64,000 nucleotides of DNA from Tanypteryx hageni (lineage: Eukaryota; Arthropoda; Insecta; Odonata; Petaluridae), in contig CM054116.1 in NCBI GenBank assembly GCA_028673005.1, positions 98,248,207-98,312,206 of the forward strand, given 5' to 3'. Of the stretch, positions 32,688-44,036 are shown one piece after another; position 1 is the stretch's first letter, and each line of letters begins with the position of its first letter. The notes under the pieces are model-generated. The model was not told the origin of the DNA, did not search any database, and was given only the letters and a program-made list of their open reading frames with translations. The position numbers and the translations under genes were made by a program.

Positions 32688-34932
32688 GTACGCTTTTTTA
32701 GCGCGGTGCTTGATTTTTAAATGCCATTTTCGAAACCAAACGCATGGGAATGTTACGTTTGGATTGCATAGGGAAGAATACTTTATAGTACTCTCAAGTT
32801 ATCGGTTATTTTGCGTATAACCAACATTTTTGAAATTTCAGAAAACAGATAAGTTTGCCTTACGATCGCTGGGAGCAAAAAAACCATCACTATTTTTTCA
32901 TTTAGACTAAAACTTTTCTAGCATTCGATGTTTACAAAGCAATTATCGTGCCTGTTGGTAATGAGAACTATAAAAAATTAAAAACATCTTTGCCTTTTTT
33001 GTTGACATAGAATTTCATTGAATTCTATTGAAATTATACGCGAACTTAGGAAAATGAATGAATAATTTATTAATTTATTTTGAGTTTTGCTAAAATAGAA
33101 ATACGTCGATTGTCTGGAACTTTGCAAGGAGCCAGTATTGCATTGAAATTATGTGAAAATCCTTTAATGAAACATTTAATTAATCCTCTCTCTCTCTCTC
33201 TGTTAATTCAACAGGGAATTATAGTGCTCGTGTTATGGATGAAAAAATTCAAGAACAAGCACTTAAAAATACTTGTCTCAGGAATCGGGTATAACCTTCT
33301 TGTGGTTATTGGAGATACCTTAGACCAGTGTATCTCAAACATTTTTGAGCCGCGGCACACTTTCAAAGATAAATACGGTAATATACATGGTGTAAAAGAT
33401 GTGTCATTGCAATTCAATTTTAGAAATCCCACGCGAATGTTACGTAAGATCACATCTACCCATAAATGTGAGACGGATTGATCTGTGTGACTTCACTGCG
33501 GCTTTAAAACAAGAAGTCCAAACCAGGACTAATGCAGGCTGGTTTCACAAAGTTGACGTCCCGAATTGATTACTTATATCGACAGGAAATGTTTCAGTAT
33601 ATGTTAGTCATTCCGAAGAATTCTCATACCATAAATACCATTTGTAGTTCATAGTCTGTCAGTGATTCAGAAAAATTGTAAAAACAAATTAATAGAGCAT
33701 TATCAGGTTTAAAATATTAAAATCAATGTCAAAATCTCTTTCTGACATATTTTGAATGTATTTTTAAAAAATAAACTAATTTGATAAATGTCACTGTTTA
33801 TACGCTAATGTGTATGGATCAACTGTCAATTGCTGAAGAGTTGTCGAGCGGAAAATAAAATAACTCATTTGTTCATTCGTCAAGCTCAAGCCGAGTTCGG
33901 TAATAATGGCAACATTCCGATAAAATACGATTTAAAACGCAAAAATGTTTTAGTGCAAATTCAAGAAAATAAGATTAATTATCAAAATTCGGTGATAATC
34001 AATAAAATCTACATTCTTTTTCCCTTAAAACAGTACAAACCTCGTCCCGATATCACAATTTGAAGATATTTTAAAGTATTAAATAAAAAAAACCTGCACG
34101 ATGGATTTTTAGACTTCCTACGTAAAACAAATAAGGAAAAAACGTTCCTGGAATCGAACCCGGGACTTCAATCTTAGCCAAATAAAATACATCCCGGAGG
34201 TGGGCCCTGACAGCACGAGTCTCATATCAAGTTTCATGAAAATCGGTTTATTGATGCAAAAGTTATTAGTAGGGGACACACACACACAGACAGGACCATT
34301 TCATAAGGCTGTTTCCTTTGGAAACCATCCTAAATAAAAATGGAGAAAAGTTACTATGGTTACGACGCTTGAATAACTATTATAGGCGAAAGAAAACAGT
34401 ATGGGTTTGATTTCTCTATGTCATACCAAAAGAAAATACAAATTAAAATGTTTTTCTTTTATAAAGGACTTCTATAAACGTGTATTCATATTCTCTCTAA
34501 GTGGAATGCAGTTTATGTCATATGCCGCTGAGGTTTTCATTTTAATATCATTCTGATAAAAAAATCTTTATCGTCCAACTTTTCCTTGTATTCAAGTAAC
34601 TTATGGAAATCGACAAAAAAATTCTGGGCGTATCAGCTGCTAGTATGAGCATATTTTTGCAAAATTATGACGATTCAACGCAAGTTATAGTCGTTTTCCT
34701 CCTTCGTGTAGTGCGTTATTTACTCTCCAGCGCATATTTTTTCTACTCGTTCTCCCGTCGTGTAGCACACCGCCGATAAAAAAACGCCTTTACAACACCT
34801 GTCCCTCTTTCCGAAACTGCATTTTGCGAAATTTTTTCCCCGCATCCTGTATGTTTTTGCCGTCACGAAAAGCGGTCACGCAACTTTCGGAGGGGAGCCG
34901 CACTCACCTCTCCTTTCTCTCTCGCACTCCAG
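32688..34932 (+). other. intron 8 of the CUB/LDLa gene
   Basis: A 2.2-kb AT-rich intron, phase 1. It contains a hAT-end-like sequence (CAGTGTATCTCAAACATTTT, from 33327) with no partner end, a copy of a short dispersed motif (about 33228-33265), and an RTE-like 3' tail (34234-34340). Confidence 0.6.
34233..34340 (+). mobile_element. RTE-like non-LTR element 3' tail fragment
   Basis: AAAATCGGTTTATTGATGC is followed by AAAAGTTATTAGTAGGGGAC, an ACACACACACAC run, and CATAAGGCTGTTTCCTTTGG. The same module (GAAATCGGTTCATTCATG, AGGGGAAACACACGCACAC, ATAAGACTACTTTCC) ends the tandem array at about 40720-40840. The layout resembles truncated 3' ends of insect RTE-type LINEs, a class call I make tentatively. 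Confidence 0.4.
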
Positions 34933-35228
34933 GGGGCGTGGGGGTCGGCAGGGATGGAAGGCCCAGGATCCGCACCCCGGCGCGCCCCTGCCGCCTCCCC
35001 ACCGAGAGCTACCTCTCATCCGGACGAAGCATCACGCTGTCCCTTCGCTACGGCAGCGGGTCCGCTTTGTTCCCGCTCGCCTTCCGCCTCCGCTACGAAT
35101 TCGTGAGCGTGGAGATGAGGCCGGGAGAGAGGGGCTTGGGTGGAGGGAGGAAGGGTGGAGGAGAGGGAGCGGAGGGAACCAAGGGAGGCAAATCGAACGA
35201 CTCCCTGCCATGGAACATCGCCGCTGAG
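34933..35228 (+). CDS. multi-CUB/LDLa membrane protein, exon 9 (end of CUB3)
   Basis: 296 nt, visible residues 728-826. It contains RPCRLPTESYLSSGRSITLS, LRYGSGSALFPLAFRLRYEF and VSVEMRPGERG, then a Gly/Lys-rich stretch ending SLPWNIAAE. 'C-x-x-x-E-S-Y-x-S-S-G-x-x-I-x-L ... F-x-L-x-Y-E-F' is the closing part of a CUB domain. The acceptor is TCGCACTCCAG and donor GCTGAG|GTAAGC, phase 0. The following intron is 13.4 kb long. Confidence 0.87.
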
Positions 35229-36311
35229 GTAAGCCGTGGCCATATATCCCGCCGGAAATAAAAAAAAACGGATAACGGAACGTCGGCCTCCGTGACGGGT
35301 TTACGTGTTGAGCGGACGTATATGGTTCCGGGGCGAATCCATTTCCCACAACGCACTGCCTCTTTTGAGTTACGCGGGGATTGATGTAATGGCGTAATGG
35401 CGAAGCGATCGTCATATTTTTCAATTTGTGGAACTTTCCGTTCGGATGGGCTCGTGGACAACCTCGTTCGTCGAGTTTTGCAAGCTCGGCAAATTTGTTT
35501 TATACAGCCAGCCGTTTGGCGGTTTTTAACTCGTCGGAAATTACGTGTCACCACAGGGAGGATGGTGCGGCACTAATTTCGTTCAGCGTTTAAGGCTGTC
35601 AATTTTTTTTAAATTAAAAGGTCCTTGCTTCCCTCGTTCCATGAATGTGAACCTTAAAAGAGATCAGCGTTATTTTCCGTTAATAAATTACTGTTTAATG
35701 AACTGGATTGGTAGAAGTATGGCTAACGAGTCGGACCACCGATTGGTTTTAATCTTGTCGTCCTTATATTGCTCGTCTTTTTTTAGTTTTGAATTTCATG
35801 TAGTACAAGACCACGAATTGATGTTTATGAGCTACTTTTTTTTAATACAAACATATTAGCTTGGAGACAGCGGCCTCTCCAAGATGCGGATCCTTCTTCG
35901 AACGTTTAATTTATTAGAATTATCGTACTCGTCTTATGGCTGAATACAAATTCCGAAATATGCACTTAATTATAAAAAAGGAAAATGAATCCATTAATTC
36001 CCAATAGTGAATATTGAAACTTTTTAATGATTTTTATATGAATTGTTAAATTAATTCTTTATTACTTTTGTTACTCTACACTTATGGATGAACTTCTTAA
36101 TTATAAATTAATAATATATTTTTGATGTTACTCTGCACTCGTAAGAAATTGTTGTCAATAATTGAGAAGTAGATATCTCCGATAGCCATAACAAGGTCAT
36201 CAAAAATTTGAATGATACTGGAGTAGCAGCATTTCGTTCTTCTAGTTGAAAATTCTTCGATTTGAGCAACAGCTTGTGCCGTTAACCATGAAATTGGTCT
36301 ACTGAACAACG

Positions 36312-37418
36312 ATGGCACCCGGGTGTGAGCCACGCTCTAATTGCTCCGCTCTTTTTCTGTTTTTCCTAGTGGTTCTAGTGAAAGTTTTATTATTTTATTG
36401 TGCTCCATCCTCCCAGTGCGGTGAATACTCGTCGGACGTATCGGAAATTGCCGATTATTACTATTCCATAAGACGTCCGAGGGTTAATTTCCTTCATATT
36501 TGTGGATTCTCTTCCTCGGCGAACGGAGTTGCAAGGAACGCCTCGTGTCAGCCGTCTCATAGACTATCGCCGTCCTGGCTCCTGCTACACCTCCTACTCA
36601 TTTCGTCGGACATTGAACTTAATCCGGGGCCTAACCACATCTTTGGTAACTTCTCAACATACTACCAAAATGTTCGTAGCCTTAAAAACAAGTTGAGTGA
36701 ATGTGAATTCTCCCTCGCAGAGTTCGCCTCGTTGGACTGCCTTTGTTTCACCGAAACTTGGCTTAATAGTCATGTCCGTGACGTTGAACTCCCCTTTTAT
36801 ACTCTATTTAATGTTTATAGACGTGATCGTGTTAATCGTCGTGGTGGTGGTGTTATGATTTGTGTGAATAATAATATTCGCTCTAGACGTCGCCCCGACT
36901 TAGAATCAAATTGTGAGATTGTGTGGGTAGAAGTGACTCGAAATTCCAACAAACTTTTTATTGGTTGTTTCTACAGACCTCCCAACGACGAAAGTTCCCT
37001 TGAGGACTGCTTTGATTCTCTCTTAAAAGTATCCCGACTAGGTAAATTTATTCTTCTTGGTGATTTTAACTTATCTGTGGTTTGGGAGTCACCTGACGCC
37101 GGTTCGCCAAAAACTTCACTGGACTCGTGGTTCATAGACCATTTTATAACTGCTCTCTCATTGTGCCAATTTAATCCACATGTCACTCGTGAATCATCCA
37201 TTTTAGACTATGTGATCTCGAATCTTCCTCTTCCCAAAGTTTTTACAGGAAGAAACGCCTTTCAGTCAGACCAAGAATCACTCGATTACTTACAACCGAC
37301 TACTTGGCAACAGTGTCTCCCCAACAGCTTGTGTTCCTGGCCTTGCTCCCTCGCTCAGCGCGACGACTTCTTGGAATCTGCCTCCCGTAAGAACCCTCAG
37401 AGCTTGGAAAAAGGCTGA
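36312..37418 (+). pseudogene. LINE ORF2 N-terminal part: leader, 2A-like motif, endonuclease
   Basis: 368 codons from the ATG at 36312. Residues 12-31 form a hydrophobic segment and 89-98 another (SWLLLHLLLISS region). These are followed directly by D100-I-E-L-N-P-G-P107, the 2A translational-skip consensus D-x-E-x-N-P-G-P. Endonuclease motifs follow in order: QNVRSLKNK (metal-binding Asn), CFTETWL (catalytic Glu), RGGGVMICV, GCFYRPP, LLGDFNL, and SDQ at 37266-37274 where SDH is expected. The last tens of codons to 37418 are out of frame with the remainder because of a frameshift. It would nick target DNA to prime reverse transcription. The His-to-Gln change alone would be expected to impair it. 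Confidence 0.85.
36609..36632 (+). other. 2A-like ribosome-skipping motif (DIELNPGP)
   Basis: Codons GAC ATT GAA CTT AAT CCG GGG CCT encode D-I-E-L-N-P-G-P, an exact match to the D-V/I-E-x-N-P-G-P core. At such sites the ribosome skips the Gly-Pro bond, releasing the upstream peptide and continuing with Pro. The motif lies after a Leu-rich stretch, as is usual for 2A peptides, and just ahead of the endonuclease. 2A-like motifs are known in some invertebrate CR1-type elements; activity here is inferred. Confidence 0.8.
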
Positions 37419-37419
37419 C

Positions 37420-39450
37420 TGGAAGACAATAAACCATGTGCTCAACCTACTCCCATGGAATTTTTTACGACTCGGTTCCGTTGATGAAGCGGTCGAATTC
37501 TTTTACGACCTAATAGTGAGTGTTGTCAACGACTTCGTTCCTTGCAAAAAATCGTCTCCGAACCGACCCCGGTGGATGTCCGCCGAAGCTTTTCTCGCCC
37601 TAAAAAATAAGAAGGCTTGTTGGAAGCTAATGAAATCGTTTCCCAATCCTCACACTAAACGAACTTTTGCCTATCACCGACGGCACGTTAATTTTTTACT
37701 GAGGCGTGACTACAAAGACTTCATTGATAGTGCGTGCTCAGAAATCAATTTCAACAATAAATCATTCTGGAATATAATAAATTGTCGTAGAAAAGGTGGA
37801 CGAATTCCTAGTTCAGTGAACTATCATGATTCCGTCTTTTCTGGTAGTGCTAGGCCTGAAACTTTTAACGAGTTTTTCAGATCAAATTTTTCACCTCCCT
37901 CCCCTACCCCTATCCCTCCCCCTCCTCTCTACCCTAAATGTTCCCATTGTCTATCTTCCATTTTCACCACCCCCGGCGAAGTGCACCAGCTCCTCTCTGC
38001 CCTCCCTTCCAAGAAAGCCAATGGACCCGATGGTATCGCAGCGGAATTTCATAGGCAAACCGCTTCTTAGCTCTCGATACCTCTTTCTATACTTCTCAAC
38101 CGCTGCTTCGCCACGGGAGTCTTTCCCCAACAGTGGAAAATAGCCAACGTCATCCCTATTCACAAAAATGGCAGTAGATCTCAGGTGGAAAATTATAGAC
38201 CCATATCTCTTCTTTCCAACCTATCAATCGTTTGTAAAAAAATTATTCATAATCGGCTCCTCGCTTTCACTCTTCCCTATATTTCCACGCAACAACATGG
38301 TTTTCTTCCGGACTCATCAACTCTAACCAACCTTCCCGTGCACATGAATAATATCACGCACACATATGAAAATTCTTCTCAACTGGACGTGTGTTACATC
38401 GATTTCGCCAAAGCTTTTGACACCGTTGACCATTCTCTCCTTTTTCACAAAATCTCCCATCGCTTTAATGTCCATCATCTCTTTCTCTCCCTCATTTCTT
38501 CTTTCCTGTCAAACAGAAGTCAGCGTGTAGTTATCGACGGCTACCTATCTTCTCTTGCTCCTGTCACTTCCGGTGTGCCTCAAGGTAGTGTCTTAGGCCC
38601 CCTTTTCTTCATCCTTTTCATAGACGACTTAGCGGATATAATTGCACAACCCTGCGGGATACTACTCTTTGCAGATGACTGCAAATTATTCAAACAGATC
38701 AATTCCCCAGCCGACTCTGATATTCTCCAAGCTGCCCTAATCCGCCTCTCAGACTGAACTAAAACCTGGCGTCTTAGAATCAATCCCTCCAAATGCACCG
38801 CTCTTACCTTCACCTTACGTAAGCAACCAATTATAAACCAATACAAAATTCTTGACATAACAATCCCCTTAGTTACAACACAAAAGGATCTTGGTGTAAT
38901 TTTTTACCAGAAGCTATTATTTGTTACCCATATTAGGAAAGTCACTTCTCGTGCCATGTCTATGTTGGGCCTCATCTATCGTTTCGCCGAAATTACGGAC
39001 GTTTTCTCTCTACGCACATTCTTTGTTAGTTGTGTTCTCCCAATCTTAGAATATTGCTCACCCATTTGGTCCTCAGCTTCCCAATCAAATCTTAATCACC
39101 TTGAAAGGCCCCTAAATTTCTTCAATCACATTATCCGCCAGCGAGTTCCTTCTCTTCGTAATGCGTCCTCTTCCCACATTCTCCACACTCTTGGTTTACT
39201 ACCTTTGACCGATCGTAGACAGGCAATTGACCTAAAGTTTTTCCGTAACATTGTAAATGGAAAATATAGAACTCCCGACCTTCTCTTCAGTTACCCCCTC
39301 CGTATTCCCTCTAGAAATACCAGATTACATGATTTATTTCACTGCCGCACTCCTCGGCTCTCAACCACAAAACGCTCCTTAATTTTCCGCCTCCCAAACT
39401 TATATAACCAAACTCTGATGCAAGATCCTCATACTGATGTTTTCCATTGA
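37420..39450 (+). pseudogene. LINE ORF2 C-terminal part: reverse transcriptase
   Basis: Read in the +1 frame from about 37378. WKKADWKTIN and PRWMSAEA form the linker, and KKANGPDGI starts the RT region. QWKIANVIPIHK, VENYRPISLLSN, QHGFLPDSSTL, VCYIDFAKAFDTVDH, SGVPQGSVLGPLFFILFIDD and LLFADDCKLF are the standard RT blocks. FADD (38668-38679) supplies the catalytic aspartates. TAG at 38068-38070 and TGA at 38755-38757 interrupt it. The latter sits where related elements have a Trp, so it is probably TGG to TGA. The C-terminal region (VLPILEYCSPIWSSAS onward, from 38956) is intact to the stop at 39448-39450. Confidence 0.9.
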
Positions 39451-39837
39451 ACTCCTTATTGTTTTATTTGACTGTTTTATATATATTTTTATATGCATTT
39501 ATTATTTATTGGTTGTAATGTTCAATGTAATAGGCCTGAGTGCTGTTTTTGAACTTATTAAATAAATAAATAAATATAAACTGAATATGTACTATTATTC
39601 ATGTAATGTAAATTAAACAAAGTTTTTCATAGTATATTTCATAAGGATAAAATAATTTCAACGCAGACTTTTCCTCTCCTCTGGAAGTAAACTTAGAATA
39701 CCATCATTAGCAAGTCAACGCATACCATCTAGCCACAAAAGTATTACACAAGTAGTTCTGGATCCACCTACTTGCCTTTCAATACAATTTTGATATATAA
39801 CAAGTAGGGGTGTGCACAGGTTTCCCGTGGTGCAGAA

Positions 39838-40850
39838 GTGCCTTTTGCCAAATTCGCCGTAGTATACACGTATACTAAGGTATTTACTTTGAAATCAGAA
39901 AATTATTTATCCTTATATTGTGGTGGCCCTGCTTTTTTGATCCGTTCTAAATATGTTCATTTCGTTTTCCCATTCTATACTTGCCCTACACATGGAATTT
40001 CTTTGAAATCGGCTAAGCCAATACCTTCCAAATTCATAATTAGAGAAAAATTCTAACCTTGATATGGTGGTAGCCCTGTTTAGTCGACCCGGTTGAAATA
40101 TATTTTGGTTATTTATTTATATGAAGATTACATATATTATATTTGGTTAAAATCCATGCGGACAGTTCTCTATAAATACGTGTAAAAGAATTATTATTTA
40201 ACTTTTTACTGAGGTAGCCCTGCTCTTTAGCTCCGCTTTAAACACATTGATTTAATTTTGGTATGTTGTGCAAATCTTGTATACAAAATGCAATTGAAAT
40301 CCGTTCAGCCAATTCCTTCCAAATCCTTAGTTACTGAAAGAGTTTAGTATGTAATTGTGGTACCCCTGTTTGGCTGATTGGGTTTAAATATGCTAATATG
40401 GTTTTGTATATATGTGTATATTATATTTATTAAATTTGGTTAAAATTGATGTGAACTGTTCAACACAAATACATGTAAAAATAGTTTTTTTATCCCTTGT
40501 ATTGTGGCAGCCCTATTTTCTATATCTTTACTAAACATCTTGATTTTGTTATTCTATGTTGCACGCCTACCTCATACAAAATTTCATTGAAATCGCTTTG
40601 GCCAATTCCTTCCAAATTCATAATTACCGAAAAGTTTAACTTTGCAATTGCTTAGTCGATCCGGTACAAATATGTCATTTTGGTCATTAATTTATCTGAA
40701 AACTCTATATACCAAATTTAGTTGAAATCGGTTCATTCATGAAGAAGATGTTAGGGGAAACACACGCACACATACACACACACGGACACCGAGGCGATCT
40801 CATAAGACTACTTTCCATTTTCTGGAAATTAGGCTAATAATATCAAAAAT
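39838..40850 (+). repeat. dimeric tandem array (~147-bp monomers, ~291-bp A-B unit)
   Basis: The landmark AGCCCTG or GGCCCTG (or a variant) recurs with CCCT at 39927, 40074, 40218, 40364 and 40511, plus a sixth degenerate copy near 40645. Steps are 144-147 bases. Alternate copies resemble each other most: A types read CCCTGCTTTTTTGATCCG-like and B types CCCTGTTTAGTCGACCCGG-like, giving an A-B dimer of about 291 bases repeated three times. Each A monomer ends with GAAATC then CCAATTCCTTCCAAATTC. The array closes with an ACACAC-containing RTE-like tail. Confidence 0.75.
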
Positions 40851-41945
40851 TATGAAAAAATGTTTTTTCATGGTACGCATTGGCATTTAATTAAAACGCA
40901 AGTGAACTTTTACATGGTAATGATGAGAATGAAATGAACAAATATATTGAACATAATTTAACGTTCTCTATGGGCAGAAATGTAACTGCCGTGAGAGAAC
41001 GCCTGGACTGAGTTCATTATACGAGATATTTGGAAACTTTTTGCCTCTAGAAATGTCTGCGCCCTGATGGAAGAGCTTTGAGAGGAGGCTTATTCGACCT
41101 GAGGCCATGGCCAATAAGAGTTTTCCCTTGTTAACGCCGCGTAGCAGTCATTTTTTGTATCGACGTCGAGAACAACTTGTGACTATCCTCGGATATGAAT
41201 GTGGACCGCTTAGCTTTGACGTTGCAAATTATTTATTTCTGAGGAGGGGTTATTAAATAATAGAGAAATATAGCGGTTTCTGTGAGCCCATCGAGGGAAG
41301 TGGTTTTCTCTTGCGCGCTTTGCATTCACCGGCTCGATTGTTTTGGCCTAGTTACCAAGTGACCTTTCCAACAATCGCCGATCGCAATTGCCTTTGTTCT
41401 AGAGATCGCTTACGTTTAATGGTCTTGCTCTGAATGGAAAGTCCATCTCGTCCAGCGTACATTCCTACAGCTTAAGCGACTTCTCGGGCTTCTTTTGAAA
41501 AAGGTGGTTCTCTTTATTAAAGTAATCACGAACCCAATTATCATGAATTTATTTAAACTGTTATAAACAAATGACCTACACACATTGTGTTCTATCGCCA
41601 GAACACCGTTATCGACACAACCCCGCACAACGTTTACCGTTAAAAGTTTAAATTATTATAGCAGGAGCATTTTAGGATATAAAATGCATTATTTTTCGCA
41701 TCACTCTTTTCATCTTTCTTTTCTTGGTGTTTATATTATATCAGACTTGACTAAGAAAAATTGATCTCTTATGTTTTTGCTGGAGGATTTATTTCGAGAA
41801 ACATTGCGCCAAAACTTTTAAATTGTATTTACTAGCACTTCCTACGTTTTCAGTGTAACTTTTCTAATGCTCGAGATGCACCACCATATGAAGCTGGAAT
41901 ATTTTCACTTTGGAAGGTAGCCTAGCGAGACAGAAGCTTTCATCT

Positions 41946-42598
41946 AAAGCCCGCTCCACACATTCGTTATTCGCCGTGTGCCGAGCCAAGAATATTCGTC
42001 ACTCGCCAAATATCTATAGTAGTGCGGATGGAACAACGAGCACCGATGTTCGTCAACGGCGAACTAATATTATTTCCCGCCGAGAGTCGGTAAAAGAGCA
42101 CGAGTCAAAGAGACGAATATTCGACAATCCGCGATGTTTTAAACCCCTCTGCACACTTGTTATTCGCCGATTTACGAATGCCTCTCCGCATTGATGCCAA
42201 ATCGTGGGAATTTTCCCTATTTGCGGGAAATTTCATGCGGATCTGGCGGCACTGCGCCTTCCGAACCAATACTCAGTGCCGTCAGTCAGTCGTAAAGTGT
42301 ATGTCGTGCAATCACATCCACCATCTTCTTTTCCGCGGTTTCTTCTTTTCCGTCTTCAACAACAAAAGCGGCACTTGCAGCGACAAAAGTATCTCCACCG
42401 TTCAAATCCATCTCCAAAATTTCAGTGCCACGAACATTTACACCTTTTCCCGCGAGTTAATACGAATATTCGGGATTCGGCGATGGACGATTAGTGTGGA
42501 GGCATCTACAAGTAGCGAGGAAAATATTTACTCGTCACTCGGCAAGTGATCACGAATGTTCGGCACTCGGCGAATAACAAATATGTGGAGCCGGCTTT
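41946..42598. mobile_element. DNA transposon/MITE with ~39-bp TIRs (AAAGCCSGCTCCACA)
   Basis: 653 bp. The left end reads AAAGCCCGCTCCACACATTC and the right end in reverse complement AAAGCCGGCTCCACATATTT; both continue GTTATTCGCCG then GTGCCGA. Subterminal ATTCGTCACTCGCC-type words recur inside, and a third partial copy (CTGCACACTTGTTATTCGCC) lies at 42149-42168. No clear target duplication is visible and no transposase is encoded, so the superfamily is undetermined. Confidence 0.6.
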
Positions 42599-43799
42599 GG
42601 TAAATGCGAGCGCAATGTTACTCTCTCCTGTAAATTATCTGCAATTTATACCTTCACCCGATTTCTACGTAAATTTCGTAAAATTTCGAGGAAGCGCCTC
42701 TAGCTATAGTAATATTTTTTAATTGCGTGTAAATAAGTAGTATTTATTTAGAGATATATAATTTTAGAAGAAAATACTATGTTTAGCAATGGATGCACGT
42801 TTGTGCTAAGTCACCGCGACTGTGAGTTCTAATGCTTTGATATCCCGTATTATTACTGTTAAAAGGGTTTCACTTCGATTGTAATTTTTGTACCTGATCC
42901 TATTATTATCTTTATTCTCCTGAAATTTCGTTCAAGTTTCTTTAATTTACAGGAAGTAAAAAATATGTTAACATCACTAATTATATTGAGCGTTTATTCG
43001 TTTTGAGTAATAATGCTTCAATACAATATACCTTACGAATGGTTTTTATATATAAACTAGCAAAGCCCGTGCGAAAAATTCGCAAAAAAGTAAATTATTG
43101 TGTCAGCGTTATTCATAATATCTTTATATTTAAAAAAAATATTCAATCAAAAATATAAGGCACCCCCCTCCCCCAATTGCTCCCTTCGGTGGACGACCAT
43201 GGATTTTTCTTTGTATATCATTTTAGTTAAACACGGCTCTCGTATGTACACATACTTTAAAACATCTGTTTCGATCTCGAATATGTCAACATTCTATTTC
43301 CAATTTTGATTATTAAGCCGCAAAATTGAGTAATACCTTCACTTCTTAACGTAAATACCTTTAAAATTACTGTAAGCAATATAGTAATTAGATTTGTTCT
43401 CGAATATATCTATTTCGGAAAGATTCGTTATTATTCATTAAACGTAAAAAATTTAGTACAAAATGCTAAATAAAGCGGAAAATTTAAAAACATCTTCTTT
43501 GAGAAAATGTCCGTCAATGTTCATGGAATGTCATTCAAAAATCTTTTCGCATAATGTTTTCGTATGGATTGGAGTTAAGTTATTCGCAAGTTTATGACAT
43601 CAATGGTTAAATGCAAAACAACGGTAAATCATCGCATTACTATGGTTGATAGAGGTACGTTACGTAAATGACGACGTTTAGCTGAGTTCACGAATAAATT
43701 ATGTCTTTCAGGATAGAATTATAACGATTCGTCTAATTTCCACTTAAACATTACATCTGCCTAAGAAATGATAGATTACTTCCTATTAAGCCAATATAT

Positions 43800-44036
43800 A
43801 CATGCATTATATACATAATATCCTTATTCTGTCCGTCCATCCTTCCGTCTATAGAAATCCCCATAAGAGAACACTTGAAAATACCTTTTCTCACTTGCAG
43901 GTTTTTTTTTCTTTTGCAAAATTAAATTAGAAGTAATTGACCTACGATCTTTAGAAGGGGACCATTTTAAAGAAATGTAAACATAGATTCTTATTCTTGT
44001 CGTCGACTTATGCCTTCGGTTCAAAATCGCTCAATT
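43800..44036 (+). repeat. left member of an inverted repeat pair
   Basis: Starts with ATATTCTTATTCTGTCCGTCC-like sequence, then AATCCCCATAAGA, GCAGGTTTTTTT, AAAATTAAATTAGAAG, GACCTACGATCTT and GGGGACCATT. The same word order occurs on the opposite strand at 45478-45700. It is probably a dispersed repeat family of unknown class. Confidence 0.55.

Larger units (their letters stand above)
36312..39578 (+). mobile_element. CR1/L2-like non-LTR retrotransposon (LINE), decayed
   Basis: A 3.3-kb element reading in the host gene's direction. It encodes an N-terminal hydrophobic leader, a 2A-like DIELNPGP motif, an apurinic-type endonuclease and a reverse transcriptase with a C-terminal region. It ends in an AAATAAATAAATAAATA tail at about 39559-39578, as in LINEs that end in short tandem repeats rather than poly(A). 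The reading is broken by one frameshift (about 37276-37385) and two in-frame stops (TAG 38068, TGA 38755), so it is inactive. The 5' limit is uncertain: I start it at the ATG, and no first ORF is seen upstream. Clade call is by motif style only. Confidence 0.85.

Noticed and set aside
33327..33480. Complete hAT element
   Set aside because: CAGTGTATCTCAAAC with GCCGCGGCACAC resembles a hAT left end, but I found no matching right end or 8-bp flanks, so it is at most a fragment.
34141..34215. tRNA gene on the minus strand
   Set aside because: Only a B-box-like GGGTTCGATTCC is present. There is no A-box, acceptor stem or cloverleaf.
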